A DNA stretch of 14,015 nucleotides from Allomyces macrogynus ATCC 38327 (lineage: Eukaryota; Blastocladiomycota; Blastocladiomycetes; Blastocladiales; Blastocladiaceae): NCBI GenBank assembly GCA_000151295.1, contig GG745370.1, positions 131,372 through 145,386 of the forward strand. Reading direction: 5' to 3'. The position numbers and the translations under genes were made by a program. Positions 1 to 9,254 of the stretch are shown in pieces. Every line of letters starts with the position of its first letter. The first letter of the stretch is position 1. Below the pieces are notes generated by a model. The model was not told the origin of the DNA. It made no database searches and saw only the letters and a list, made by a program, of their open reading frames with translations.

Positions 1-298
1 GCCAGAGATTCATTCCTTTTGCACCCTTTGTGCCCCCGAAGGCCGTGATGACACGTTTTTGACCTCACACATCCTCTCTCCGCCAAACCGACACTGTCGA
101 CAGCACACGTCCTTTCTTCTCCACCCTGCTGCCCTGCCTGTCAACCCCTCGCCATGCCCCGCCAACCGCACCATCCGCACGCTGCTGCCTGGCGCCTGTC
201 GACCCCGTGATTCGAAGCCGTCCCCGCATCCCGTCGCCCCACAGTCCTCGTCAGCGTGCTCGACGCGTCCCACCGCATCTGTGGCCGCGCCGCCCACG

Positions 299-700
299 AT
301 GCGTGCGCACGCACCGGCCGCCCCAAGCGCGCTGGAAGCGTTCCACAAAGTCACTGACGGAGGTTCAACTACAGCGCTGCCAACCCACACGTCGCCGATC
401 CCACTGTGGGCGCAAGACACGGCCTCGTGCACGCCGTTCTCGGCACAGACCCACATCAACCGCGCGCGCCAGTTGATCGTCGTAGCGCGCGAAGAACGTT
501 GCGCGCGTCGTGCCCGGAACGGGATGGCAGCGGCGCGAGAGGCGGCCTATGACGACGATTGGTGGGACGCGACCGACGAGTGGGCGGATTGGGAGGACGA
601 TGGGCTGGCGTGGGGTGCCGAGGTGGATAGCGACGGTGTTGAGGATGGGGCTGGTGTCGTGGATGCGCCGGGCTTTCGGTCGGCGCGGACGCTGCTGTGA
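299..700 (+). CDS. hypothetical protein with acidic Trp-rich tail
   Basis: Open frame of 133 codons from the first in-frame ATG to TGA. The frame stays open upstream to about position 59 but has no ATG there, so a 5' exon or longer N-terminus is possible. Third codon positions are strongly GC-biased and codon choice resembles the clear genes in this window, which is the main reason to believe it. The middle has a basic helix-like stretch rich in Arg (around THINRARQLIVVAREER). It is followed by an acidic, Trp-rich segment (DDDWWDATDEWADWEDD) and an Asp/Glu/Gly-rich end. I recognise no domain. Acidic aromatic segments of this type often mediate protein contacts, but that is only a guess. The other two plus frames are also partly open here, so the frame choice is not certain. 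Confidence 0.45.
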   Translation: MRAHAPAAPSALEAFHKVTDGGSTTALPTHTSPIPLWAQDTASCTPFSAQTHINRARQLIVVAREERCARRARNGMAAAREAAYDDDWWDATDEWADWEDDGLAWGAEVDSDGVEDGAGVVDAPGFRSARTLL

Positions 701-1457
701 TGAGCGCGGATGGTTTGTGGGGCGGAAGGGTGGAGAAGCGAAGGATTGCGTCCGGGGTACGTGGTGTGGGCTAGTTTTTGATTCGGGAATGGAGCTCGTG
801 TGTTGCTTGTTGTTGGGAGCATGATCCAGTATCGCCGTGGTTTTCCATGCTGGGGAGCAAAGGAAGTCATGTTTTGGTTGCGCTTTGAATCGGTGCTTGC
901 TCCTGAACCGCATCGATTTTTGTCTTCCAGGCGGTCAGTCCTCACTGATGCTGCTGCTATTACAGTAACTGGTAGGACAAGATCATTGCCACATCATCCT
1001 CGGACGTCCGTGCCTTGCTGCTGTTGATCAACCTGAAGGAACGGATAAACTGTCAGCGCCCATACTTTCACAACAGACCGTGGGAAGCCGGTTGTGTGCG
1101 GACAATGGCAAGCAAAGACCATCATTGTCTCACCTCAAGGTTGGACGCGGAAAGCATCGCCGATACTTCGTGGGTTGCTCACGACCAAAAACGCGCAAAA
1201 ACATCAGATTGGGTGCCAGCCTGGCGTAGATTGATGGTTTGGGGATCCAAAGGAAATTGACACGGCCAGGCCAAGCCAACTCCAATGCTCTGATGAGTGA
1301 CAACCGTCAAACTGGTGCTCGCTGTCAGCGGAGACCTTTGCATTCCCCCGCTCCAGACGCATCAACACGCCGATTCATTTCTGTTTTCAGTGTATTCTTG
1401 GTACTCTCCCGTGAGGCCTCCACTCCACCAGTCATCTCCACCACCCCCACCCGTCCA
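701..1457. other. intergenic stretch, no supported gene
   Basis: This lies between the acidic-tail ORF and the 3' end of the F-box gene. A plus-strand frame at 1015-1260 is open for about 80 codons, but it has no recognisable motif, no high-GC codon bias and no clear start context, so I do not call it. I see no terminator, repeat or RNA gene. Confidence 0.4.
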
Positions 1458-2779
1458 TCACACCACCGACCCAGCCCACTCGGCCGCAAACGCCGTGAGC
1501 GTCGGGTACCGCCAATACCCCACCATAAACCGTCCACGGCGCACCACATGAATCCGGTCCAACAACGGCGCATACGTGCGCGTCCACGCCGAGACATGGT
1601 CGACCCCGTCCACAATCACCGGCGGTCGCGACGCGCGCGCATCGCTCCACGTATCCACGTCCGCGACCAGGTACCACTCGTCGACGGTGCCCGGCACATT
1701 CACGCCCGCGACGGGCACCGAGAACTGCGGCGCACCACCCACGTCCAGCTGCGATCGCGACAACGCCGCGTCGTCGTCGTCGGCGGGGTACAGCGCGACG
1801 CGGCCCGTCACGCACCACGCGCCATTACCCTCTGCCGGGTGCGCCGCGCGGAACGGCGGGGTCGCGCGCGGGACACGGTCGAACCGCAGGTCGAGCTCGA
1901 TCCGCGGGAACAAGCGCGGCTCGTGCCCGTTCGCGACCAGCCCGCAGTACCGGCCGTTGCGGACGGGCCGCGGCACGCTCGTCGTCGCGTTCCAGACGGG
2001 CTCAGCAATGGTGACCACCGCACCAACGACCAGTCGCGATCCGAGAAGTGGGGTCGGTGGACCCGACGAGGCACGCGCCGACGCGGGTTGCCGTCACGCG
2101 CGCACCGGCGTCGTCGGTCCACTCGAGGACTCCACCGGGGCACGCGAGGTACCCGGCGACACCCATATCGAGCGTGAGGTCGAGTGCACGTGGGGGTGCC
2201 GCCGCGCGCGGGCCGAGAGCGAGGCCAATGTATCGGCCGGCGTGCCGCGCACGCGGGTGCGCGAGGACGGCGAGCGGGGAGATGCGCGGTGGGGTGGTGC
2301 GGGTGGGCGTGTTGAGGCGCGGCGGGACGGTGGTGAGGGAGGATGTGGTGAGGTGCGGCGGCAGGTGTCCGAACCAACGGCGGAGAGCGGGGTGCAAAGC
2401 CGCGTCGGAGGAGCAGAGGGTGCGCCTGGATGGACGAGGTTTGAGTCTTTTCGTCCAATCCGTTCGATTTTGACGGAAATTACACCCCGCACCAGTACCG
2501 AGATGATCTTGCAAGCGCGACGTACGCGTTGAGATCAACAAAATTTAGAAGAGCAAGGTGCAGGTCCTCGGGCAACTCGCCCAAGAGCGCAAACGAGCGT
2601 CGCGCACGCCTGCGTGGGGACGGCGGGACGAGTTTCTTGCGCGACATGGAGGCCGTGCAGGCCGCAGGTACGTCGCTCGGCCATGAACCGGGAAGAGGCT
2701 CTGATTGAACAGCAGCAGAATGGTCCGCCATATCACGTTCGGCGCTCGGCGTGGCAATGGGTGGGGGTGGCGGTGCCAT
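1458..2779 (-). CDS. F-box domain protein (two exons, one frame break)
   Basis: Predicted substrate-recruiting subunit of an SCF (Skp1-cullin-F-box) ubiquitin ligase. Exon 1 runs 2779-2493. Residues about 69-115 form an F-box: LPEDLHLALLNFVDL, then VALARSSRYW, and across the junction RTLCSSDAALHPALRRWF. An intron at 2492-2426 (67 bp, GTGCGG...ATCCAG) joins YW to RT in phase and restores the F-box spacing; a GTACTG donor a few bases upstream also keeps phase. Exon 2 runs 2425-1458 and encodes an unrecognised C-terminal region that looks beta-rich (for example VVGAVVTIAEPVWN and VDEWYLVADVDTW). The frame changes near 2049-2053, at a C4 run read on the minus strand. Dropping one C gives a smooth 417-codon protein. 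A 67-bp intron at 2067-2001 would also restore frame but has a poor donor (GTCGGG). The start is the ATG at 2779 (A at -3, G at +4); ATGs at 2902, 2731 and 2647 are alternatives. It is transcribed divergently from the SHIPPO gene. Confidence 0.65.
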
Positions 2780-3085
2780 GTTGGTGCTTGCTTGGTTGCA
2801 GAGATGGACTTGTCGATCCTGGATCAGGGCGACTTGCGGCAGGTCGAATCCAGTGCAGCAGGTTGCTGGTGGAATAAAGGTCAGCTGGCGACATGAGGCC
2901 ATTGTTGGGATGTCGACATCAGGGCGTGTCCAGGGGCATCGCACGTGTGTACTTCTTGGTAATTTCGCTCGACAGGATCAGCTCACATCGCGGTATCGCC
3001 CTCTGCTTCCAACTTGCCGGCGCGCGCGCTGCGGACGGTCTACTGAACACGTTCTCGACAGCTGCAACACTTGCGACTTGCGGCA
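2780..3085. promoter_or_regulatory. divergent promoter region of F-box and SHIPPO genes
   Basis: About 306 bp separate the chosen start codons of two genes that point away from each other, so this segment should contain both promoters. It includes a CACGTG palindrome (2942-2947), a possible bHLH-factor site. No TATA box is evident. If the F-box gene starts at its upstream ATG (2902), the spacer shrinks to about 183 bp. Confidence 0.4.
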
Positions 3086-4260
3086 ATGCAGTTCATTCAT
3101 CTCGCCGAGGCGCCCGTCGTCGACCGCGACCCGGCGCTGGTGCCGACGCGAGCACAACGCGTCGATTCGGTGGGTAGTTCCCGGTCACCACGCACGCAAA
3201 CGGAATGGCATGCGTATTTTTTGACCCCAGGACCGTGCCAGCGCCGCTAGATCCGGGCGCGCGAGCGCCACCGTCAGCTTGCGCTTGGCCCAGGAGTCTA
3301 CGATCCGCACGATGCCGTGCGCGGCGCCATAACTGCGGACCCTGCACGCACCGCTGCTGCCGAGGCCGTCTTCAAGTCGAATGTACTTTTTCAACGTGCG
3401 AACCTGGCCTCGCCCCGGACATTCGCTCATTCTCGGCGCATTTAGTCGTTCCGGTTCCCGCCAGCTCCACCCATTCCAACAATTCCAGCGACTCCGCCGT
3501 CCCCACCGCCCGCGCGCGCACCACCGCGTCCAACGCGCCACTTCATGCCGCCGGTCGCCGCTGTCGACGGCGCTGCTGCAGCATGGGCACGTCAACACGC
3601 GGGTCCAGCGCCCAACGCGTACGCGGCCGCGTCACGCGGCGCCATGGCTGACCGTGACCTGCGCGGCCGGTTCCGCGCGGGTGCACCACGATTCACGCAC
3701 CAGCGCATCGGAGAGACGCGCGACGTCGGACCGGGCGCGTACGACCTCGTGGGGACAGGAGAGACCATGGGTGCCGTCAGGATCCACGCGGCGGCGCCGC
3801 GCGACGTGGCACAGTGGTTGTTGCCCAAGTACGTCCCGCTTTACGACTCTATGCGGTGGTGGAGAACCCGGCTGATGAGATTTCCGATCCGTCCAGGTCG
3901 CTCCATGATGCGGGCCCTGCATCGTACGACCCTGTACCGCCAGCCGCCGCCGCACACGCGGCCATCGTCCCGCGCGCGCGCGACGCAGCACCGGGTACCG
4001 TGACGATCTCGACGGACTCGCCTGCCGTGACGCGATACAACGCAGCTCGCGCGCACGCGTTCTTGGCGCCGTACGCGCGCCCGTCCATGTGCGCCGTGAC
4101 TCTGAAGGACCCAGCACTGCCACGGGCACCAAGTCCACCCGCGCCCTGGTACGAAGTGCGTGCGAGCGAGGTCGTGCGCCGCGAGCGCGAGCGCGGTGTG
4201 CGGCTGCCAAAAGAGCGTGAGGGTGACGAGTACGGGCGCGTTGATTGGGTGGGAGGGTAA
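3086..4260 (+). CDS. SHIPPO / sperm-tail PG-rich repeat protein (four exons)
   Basis: Predicted 320-residue flagellar protein of the STPG/SHIPPO class, whose members bind or decorate axonemal microtubules. Proposed exons are 3086-3169, 3251-3382, 3446-3828 and 3897-4260. The introns are 81 bp (GTGGGT...GCTAG), 63 bp (GTACTT...TTTAG) and 68 bp (GTACGT...TCCAG). Each keeps phase, and each of the first two removes an in-frame TAG. Repeat cores are visible: LGPGVYDP (about 40-47), a degenerate AGPAPNAY (about 124-131), DVGPGAYD (about 165-172) and DAGPASYD (about 204-211). Companion F..S..RF-type segments follow them, such as AVFKSNSFRF across the exon 2/3 junction and FRAGAPRF. A Pro-rich linker occupies about 77-105 and the C-terminus is charged. 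The start is the first ATG after an upstream stop. A conventional flagellated organism would need such a protein for its zoospore tail. The exact first junction is the least certain. Confidence 0.75.
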
Positions 4261-4885
4261 GGAGCTGAGCGTGTGGGCGGCGCTGCTTGGAAGCGATGGG
4301 TGTGGGCGATTTGACGAGATACTTTGTGAGGAGCAGTACTGGTATAAAGGGTTGAAAGTTGGACTTTTTCAAACTGTGAAAATGGGAGCGATTAATAACA
4401 GGTAGCACAATCCCCACCATTGACATGTTCAACCAGCACCGCGTGGAAGTGAAGTGGAATTTTGGGGACCGGGTCGTCAACCGACGTTTGAGCTAAATAC
4501 AAGGAGCACGGCGCTCCTCGCTCCTGCTTCATTACTTGAGAATACGCAGCAGCGCTCCCAGGAAAGAGGAGTTGGGCTGCAACAGAAAGTGAGCTGGATC
4601 AAAAATAGTGCCATGCGGTTTCGCATCAAACTTGACAGCCAAAAATGCCAAATGTTATCAATCATGGAAACTCAATTGACAATCAACATTCCTCGTCTGT
4701 TCGCTTGTTGACAGCACGCAACGTAAGGCCTGTTGACTTCATGCTGACAGTCAATTGCACAGAATCCCACTCAGCGGCTGTTTTGCATGGCGTCACCATG
4801 ATTTTAAACGAGCCAATCTTCTTGCAACTCTCCTTTTTGGTGTTCAACGGGTTCTCGTCAGTTGAAACGTACACGCAAAACGTGA
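4261..4885. other. intergenic stretch with unassigned ORF shadows
   Basis: GC content drops visibly after about 4300. A plus-strand frame (ATG at 4645, to 4914) and an opposing minus frame (4919-4683) are both open for about 80-90 codons. The minus frame reads as a hydrophilic, Cys-containing protein-like sequence (DENPLNTKKESCKKIG) but has no ATG. Neither matches a family I know; they may be remnants belonging to the decayed block that follows. No polyadenylation signal for the upstream gene was obvious. Confidence 0.35.
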
Positions 4886-6955
4886 TGTTGTTACCCCTGC
4901 AATTTGAGGACTGATACAACCTCTCTCAAGCCAACAACCATACGTTCCACAGCTTGGCAAACCTTCGTGCCCCATTGTGCCTTTCCCCATCACCCCACCA
5001 AATTCTTCCCTCTTGACATCTCGTGGCGACTTTGGCATCAGCATGACCACCAAGGACATGACAAGCGGTGGTATCAACAGGAAATCAAGAAACTGGAAGA
5101 GTGGAAGAACAATCAGTTACAGATGCTCAGCCAACAGCAGGAGCATGAGCACAGCCGTGTCTCAGACAAGCAAGTGCTCGCCCTGAAAGTGAGCGCGTGC
5201 ATGCTCCATATCCATACCACGCTCAATGAATCCGTCTTGGAGCTCAAATCGAACCTGTCCACGCTTGTCAAGAACCAGTTTCGTGGCAAGAAATGGACTG
5301 AGTTCGTCGGGCACTCCAAGGAGAAGATTCTGGCTCTGATTGATGCAGCGTGGAACTCGGACATGGCGCTTGCCAAGGAAAGCGCAATTGCTATTGTGAA
5401 GAGCGAGTGGCATATGGAACACGCGCATGGGCACATGTGCTCAAATGCCATGAAAGCAGCCCACCAAGCACTCGCTGATACTAGGCTTCAACTGAACCAG
5501 GTCAAGTCATATGAACCAGTCTTTATCGAGCTCATGGACGCTGTTGGCGCTATTCAGAAGGTGCTTGCCAAGCATGGCATCACCCCTGTTCCTACAGCTC
5601 AGTGTAGTGAGGAGTTGGTCAGTGTTGGGGATGCTGTTCTCGAACCCATCAAACTTCTCAAGCCAGGCGACATCAGCAAAGGGATCGTGGACACGCTGGC
5701 GCAGGCGCTCACGCAGGTGGCCATGGCCATTCATGACAAGATTATCGAGTATCGCATTGCCCTGCAGCCTAAGCATCTCTTGGCGATTTTCTGCAAAATG
5801 GCACTGCTGATGGTTGACGTGCACATTCTGGTCAAGGTTGCACCGTTCCCCATGTAATTTGTGTTGTACGACCCTGGGACGCTGTTCAACAAGGCTATCA
5901 TGACGGACGAGGAGACTGAATGGCATCACAATGGCTTGAACGACTCAGCCGCTCTGACGCAGTCCAAGCAGTCCAAGCAGGCGACAGCACAATTTGTTCT
6001 GCTCACGATGATGCCAGGGTTGCCGTTCCAGTATGGGATGGACAAGACGGTCGTGCATTGCACCACTGTTCTGACTACAAATGTGTCCTACTCCCATGAG
6101 CACAAAATCGCTCTTGATGGTCCAGCTATGTCCGGAGAGCTGACGAGCCGCACTGAACTCGAACAAAAAGATCCGACGAAGCGCATTGAAATCGAGGAAA
6201 ACATTGGGGTGGCATGACCAACAAGCCAGCTGAGTCCATGGGACTAATGGTGTGTTAATGTCATGCTTCTGATAACATCTCCCAGTCTTCAATTTGTCCG
6301 GCGGATCTGCAAGCTCACCTTCGACGATTCGGCTTTGTAGACAAACTTGTTGCTCCTCAAGAACAAGCCCAGTTGCTGGCTACAGATTTGCGACTTTTGG
6401 TCTGGATTTGTCTGAGTCGGTTCAATACGACATGAACCTGCAATCCAACAGGTGGCTTGTGGACAAGGTCGCCCCACGTCTCATGCAAAAGGGCCTCACC
6501 AGGTGGATGAAACTCTCAGCCAAGTCCCGTCCTCCTGTTCAAGACCTTGCGGTCTTCCTTGCCAGCCTGAACAAGGCCCTCTCTGTGCTTGTGGATCCGA
6601 AAGCCGAAACAAAGCCTCATATGCAAACGATTCATGCCCGTGCAGACTTGCTCTGCGCCGCGATTGCTGAGGCAGGCCTTGGTCAAGTCCAGAAGGAACA
6701 GGCTCGTTTGGGCTGGGGTGAGAAGTACCTCTGTATAGTCGACTGCTATTTGCCGGACCTGAATGAGCGCGTCGTGGCTGTTTCTCGCATAAGCGTCTGC
6801 ATGGACCATCAGCAAAATCTGAACCTATGCACAAGCTTGGCGTGTCATATCTCGCGAATCTTGTTGCACAGGCTAAACGGACCACCACATCCTTGAGCTT
6901 GTGGTTGTGCACAGGTGCCTGCAACATGCGTGAAGATCAGTTCCAGAAACAGTAA
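4886..6955 (+). pseudogene. unknown helical protein family, copy 1 (degraded)
   Basis: This is a long protein-like reading frame that I cannot assign to a known family. One frame is open from 4886 and encodes a strongly helical region (QEIKKLEEWKNNQLQ, then many Ala/Leu/Lys heptad-like stretches) with no ATG near its beginning, so the 5' end is missing or lies in an upstream exon. An in-frame TAA (5855-5857) interrupts it between APFPM and FVLYDPGTLFN; the same frame then continues to 6208. A 77-bp intron (6209-6285, GTGGCA...CTCCCAG, with a TTCTGATAAC branch-like site) joins IEENIG to SSICPADLQAHL in phase. Near 6426 the frame shifts by one base from LSRFN to YDMNLQSNRW. Another change near 6800-6826 leads to MHKLGVSYLANLVAQAK and a final TAA at 6955. 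One nonsense codon plus frame breaks suggests a pseudogene; unrecognised introns could explain part of it. Related sequence recurs twice further right. Confidence 0.55.
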
Positions 6956-7089
6956 CATCTGGGACCAGGAAGTGGGAAGTGTGGCATCAGGAGGTGTGGC
7001 AGTTTTGGGACAAGCCCGTGCAAGTATGGTCGCTTGGTGGTTGGGAAGTCGCGAATTGTCGTGTTTGGTTGTCTTTGCAAACAATTCAT

Positions 7090-7452
7090 CTATTTCCTTA
7101 CTGGTTTGCCGCGATGATTTTGCTTCACACGCATGATCGAAAGTATACCCCCTAGCGTGAGGCTCTTTGTCCATATAGCTGAGTATTTCTCTTTATTGCT
7201 GAGGTCAGGATTCGGACCCACCACGGCTTTCAAGTCGACGTTGGCTTGAGCGATTGTGTCGCTGCACAGTAAGTCCGCATGCTGGCTGTACAAGTGAGCA
7301 AATGAGTTGGATCCGATGCAACTGGTCCAAGGTGGACGCAACATCACCGAGCACCGTTTAAAGTATCAGCGCTGGTATCCTTTGGATTTATCTGACACTT
7401 CAACCTTTTTCATCACATCCAGACAGCGCTTGGCTGGTCTGACTTCTGTTTT
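7090..7452 (-). pseudogene. unknown helical protein family, copy 2 (fragment, inverted)
   Basis: Minus-strand remnant convergent with copy 1. The matches run in the same order as in copy 1. KRCLDVMKKV and KGYQR(stop)YFK align with NRWLVDKV and KGLTRWMK. DVASTLDQLHR, in a shifted frame, aligns with DLAVFLASLNK. QHADLLCSDTIAQA aligns with HARADLLCAAIAEA. NKEKYSAIW aligns with GWGEKYLCIV. YTFDHACEAKSSRQTS, again shifted, aligns with the segment around YLANLVAQAKRTTTSL. The stop in KGYQR is a TGA (7368-7366) where copy 1 has TGG (Trp), so a single substitution would explain it. At least two frameshifts and one stop mean this is not a working gene. The 5' half of the family is not recognisable upstream on this strand. 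Confidence 0.5.
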
Positions 7453-8020
7453 TTAGTCTTTGCCAAGCACACTTGGTTGCAGCTGTACCAACATATGTAG
7501 TAACAATTGATATCAAGCATTCACAACTTGGAATTGAAATAAGAGATCAATGCAACAAATGTGCATATTGCGCTGTGTCGCTCGCAAAGGCACCTACTCC
7601 CTGCACTGGTTCCAGTGACCAAGATTCGAACCCATGATGATGCTGAAACCGAACATTGATTCTGTACTTCCACTGTTGAGGAGTATGCCGCCGTCAAAAA
7701 AGTCAATGTATCGGCAGACGTCTGTGGCACATTTGGAATCCCATTTGCGGTTTGCCCTGAGCCGTTTCGCTCCCATGCGCTTCTGGGGGGCATGGGATGA
7801 AGGGCGGAGGTGAACACGGACAAACATTCGTGTCAAACCGACTTGCTCACGGTCGTCTCGGGGGGAACGTAGGTCGTTGGCCTTTCGGGCAGACAACAGC
7901 ACGCGGGCTTTACTTCTTCGAACGCTGCTTCAAGGACTGTGGTGCGGTTCCTACGCGTGCAAATGGCACAAGCGGAAAGAAACTACCGCGGGTCAGATTC
8001 CACGAATGTCGACATCAACG
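7453..8020. other. gene-poor stretch with a T-arm-like repeat
   Basis: No intact gene. Two minus frames are open in part (7902-7594 and 7823-7521) and look protein-like in places, but they overlap each other and align with nothing else here. The stretch contains a tRNA T-arm-like sequence near 7621-7640, listed separately. Confidence 0.35.
7610..7690 (-). repeat. tRNA-like repeat, diverged copy A
   Basis: On the minus strand this contains ATGGGTTCGAATCTTGG, close to a tRNA T-arm / pol III B box. It aligns over about 70 bp with the better copy at 9370-9470. The shared blocks on the plus strand are GATTCGAACCCA, CCGA..TTGA.TCT, ACTTC, CTGTT and AGT. The T-stem here is imperfect and there is no A-tail, so it is a relic at best. 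Confidence 0.35.
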
Positions 8021-8036
8021 CCCCCCCCCCCCCCCC
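8021..8036. repeat. C16 homopolymer tract
   Basis: Sixteen consecutive C on the plus strand. Tracts of this length are unstable in replication and hard to sequence, so the true length may differ. It falls inside a low-value open frame (7797-8315) that I do not call as a gene. Confidence 0.85.
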
Positions 8037-8724
8037 TTCATTCCACGACAGCCGCAGCGAAATGGAAAGCGGGGGTCACGAACCTACGCGAGCGAACAGC
8101 GCAAGGGAAGGGCGCCACCAGGGGTAGAGAGCGCGGTCGGGTGGGCACCAGTCCTTTTGAGTGTGCACGTTCAACTAGAGCGTGTTGGTCACGACACTGA
8201 CTTTCCAACAGAGGGCCGGCCGGCCGAAGCCAACTCTCCCTCCCGCCTGGCTGCCCTGACGACCGTGTCGCTCAACGGAGTATTCCTAAACAATAGAAAA
8301 TACAACAAACACTGACCGGGAACTCGTCTGAAAACGCGCACGCCCGGACGAGGGGTCCCTTTGACGATGTGAGCACGACATCTGCCCCATTTCAGCAAGC
8401 ACTTCCCGCAAGAACCCAACAGCCATCCAGGGTGGGGAAGCTGCGAACACGTTCGGGAACCCATCCCACGTTGGCTTGGCGCAGCCTGATCTTGCCCGCT
8501 ACTCTCTTGTCGCTGACAGGTTCGGTCAAAGCGTGAGAGTATCGGTTGCGTGCACAAGGAGCGAGGTTGCGCAGTTCGGTGTCCGGTGGTTCGTTGGTCT
8601 GGTGGTAGCGGGGCTGTGTTTCCGCCAGAGGAAATGTCTTGAAAGCTCTTGTCACAACGCGTTTTTCCAGTCGACAATGGTTGCCCAAGATTGACTGCCC
8701 TTCTCAATCGCTTCCAAGTCGAAA
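8037..8724. other. gene-poor stretch between copy 2 and copy 3
   Basis: Long open frames exist on both strands (minus 8821-8189 and 8688-8392; plus 8476-8694), but none has a motif, an initiation context or a consistent codon bias. A box-A-like TGGTCTGGTGG occurs at 8595-8605 without a matching T-arm. No gene is supported. Confidence 0.35.
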
Positions 8725-9227
8725 TTGATCCCAGTCTTTGGAAAATTGCTGCACCAAGCAGCTGTGTCACCATCTGCTGCTTCTTGGTTTCCTCAAGACT
8801 TGACTTCTGCCGCTCATTCAATCAACCACCTGACACTGGTCGGAGACGTTGAGAATCCAGTCTCGTCGCTGTGTGGATCTCGGGCTCCTGCTCAATCTCG
8901 TTACTCTGATCGTGTGGGATGATACTAGCGCTGAGCAAAAGGCGCAGTTCCGATGCTGGCAGCCAGTAAATCATGTGTCTCTGGCGCAGAACCAAGTCAA
9001 ACAGCTGGTAACACTCCCGCATCTCGTCGAATTAGACGCGCCAGTTCTCGCTGCCACAACCCATGCCATCCATACCCCACTCGGTGCGCAAGTTGCCTTT
9101 CGATGAGGTCCAAGAACATGCGCCAATGCTGCATGAGTTTACGCTGTCAGTGGTGGCGCATCCGGCGACGCTCATGGATGAGACAAGTCAAGGGCTTGAC
9201 GTGATGCGTTGGTTTCTAAGTAGATAG
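8725..9227 (+). pseudogene. unknown helical protein family, copy 3 (fragment)
   Basis: Plus-strand remnant spread over three frames. FPQDLTSAAHSINHLTLVGD (about 8788-8850) aligns with CPADLQAHLRRFGFVDKLVA of copy 1. LLLNLVTLIVWDD, in the next frame, aligns with LLATDLRLLVWIC. CWQPVNHVS aligns with RWLVDKVAP. LDAPVLAATTHAI aligns with DLAVFLASLNKAL. A third frame then runs PFDEVQEHAPMLHEF to DVMRWFLSR and stops at 9227. The order of blocks is the same as in copy 1, which argues against chance, but identity is low and no statistics could be run. At least two frameshifts make it non-functional as read. Confidence 0.4.
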
Positions 9228-9254
9228 GGCGGCGCTTCGAAGATGAACAACGGA

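Noticed and set aside
1239..2532. Long plus-strand open frames opposite the F-box gene
   Set aside because: They are Arg/Pro/His-rich antisense shadows of a GC-rich minus-strand gene and have no motif.
3185..3598. Minus-strand frame opposite the SHIPPO gene
   Set aside because: It looks protein-like in places, but the plus strand has repeated GPGxY motifs joined by in-phase introns.
7797..8315. 172-codon plus-strand open frame through the C16 tract
   Set aside because: It depends on the exact length of a homopolymer and shows no recognisable domain.
8588..8660. Possible tRNA gene beginning GGTTCGTTGGTCTGGTGG
   Set aside because: The start resembles a tRNA 5' half with a near box A, but there is no T-arm, no anticodon stem and no pairing acceptor strand at the right distance.
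8189..8821. 210-codon minus-strand open frame
   Set aside because: It overlaps copy 3 on the other strand, has no motif, and its codon use does not resemble the real genes.
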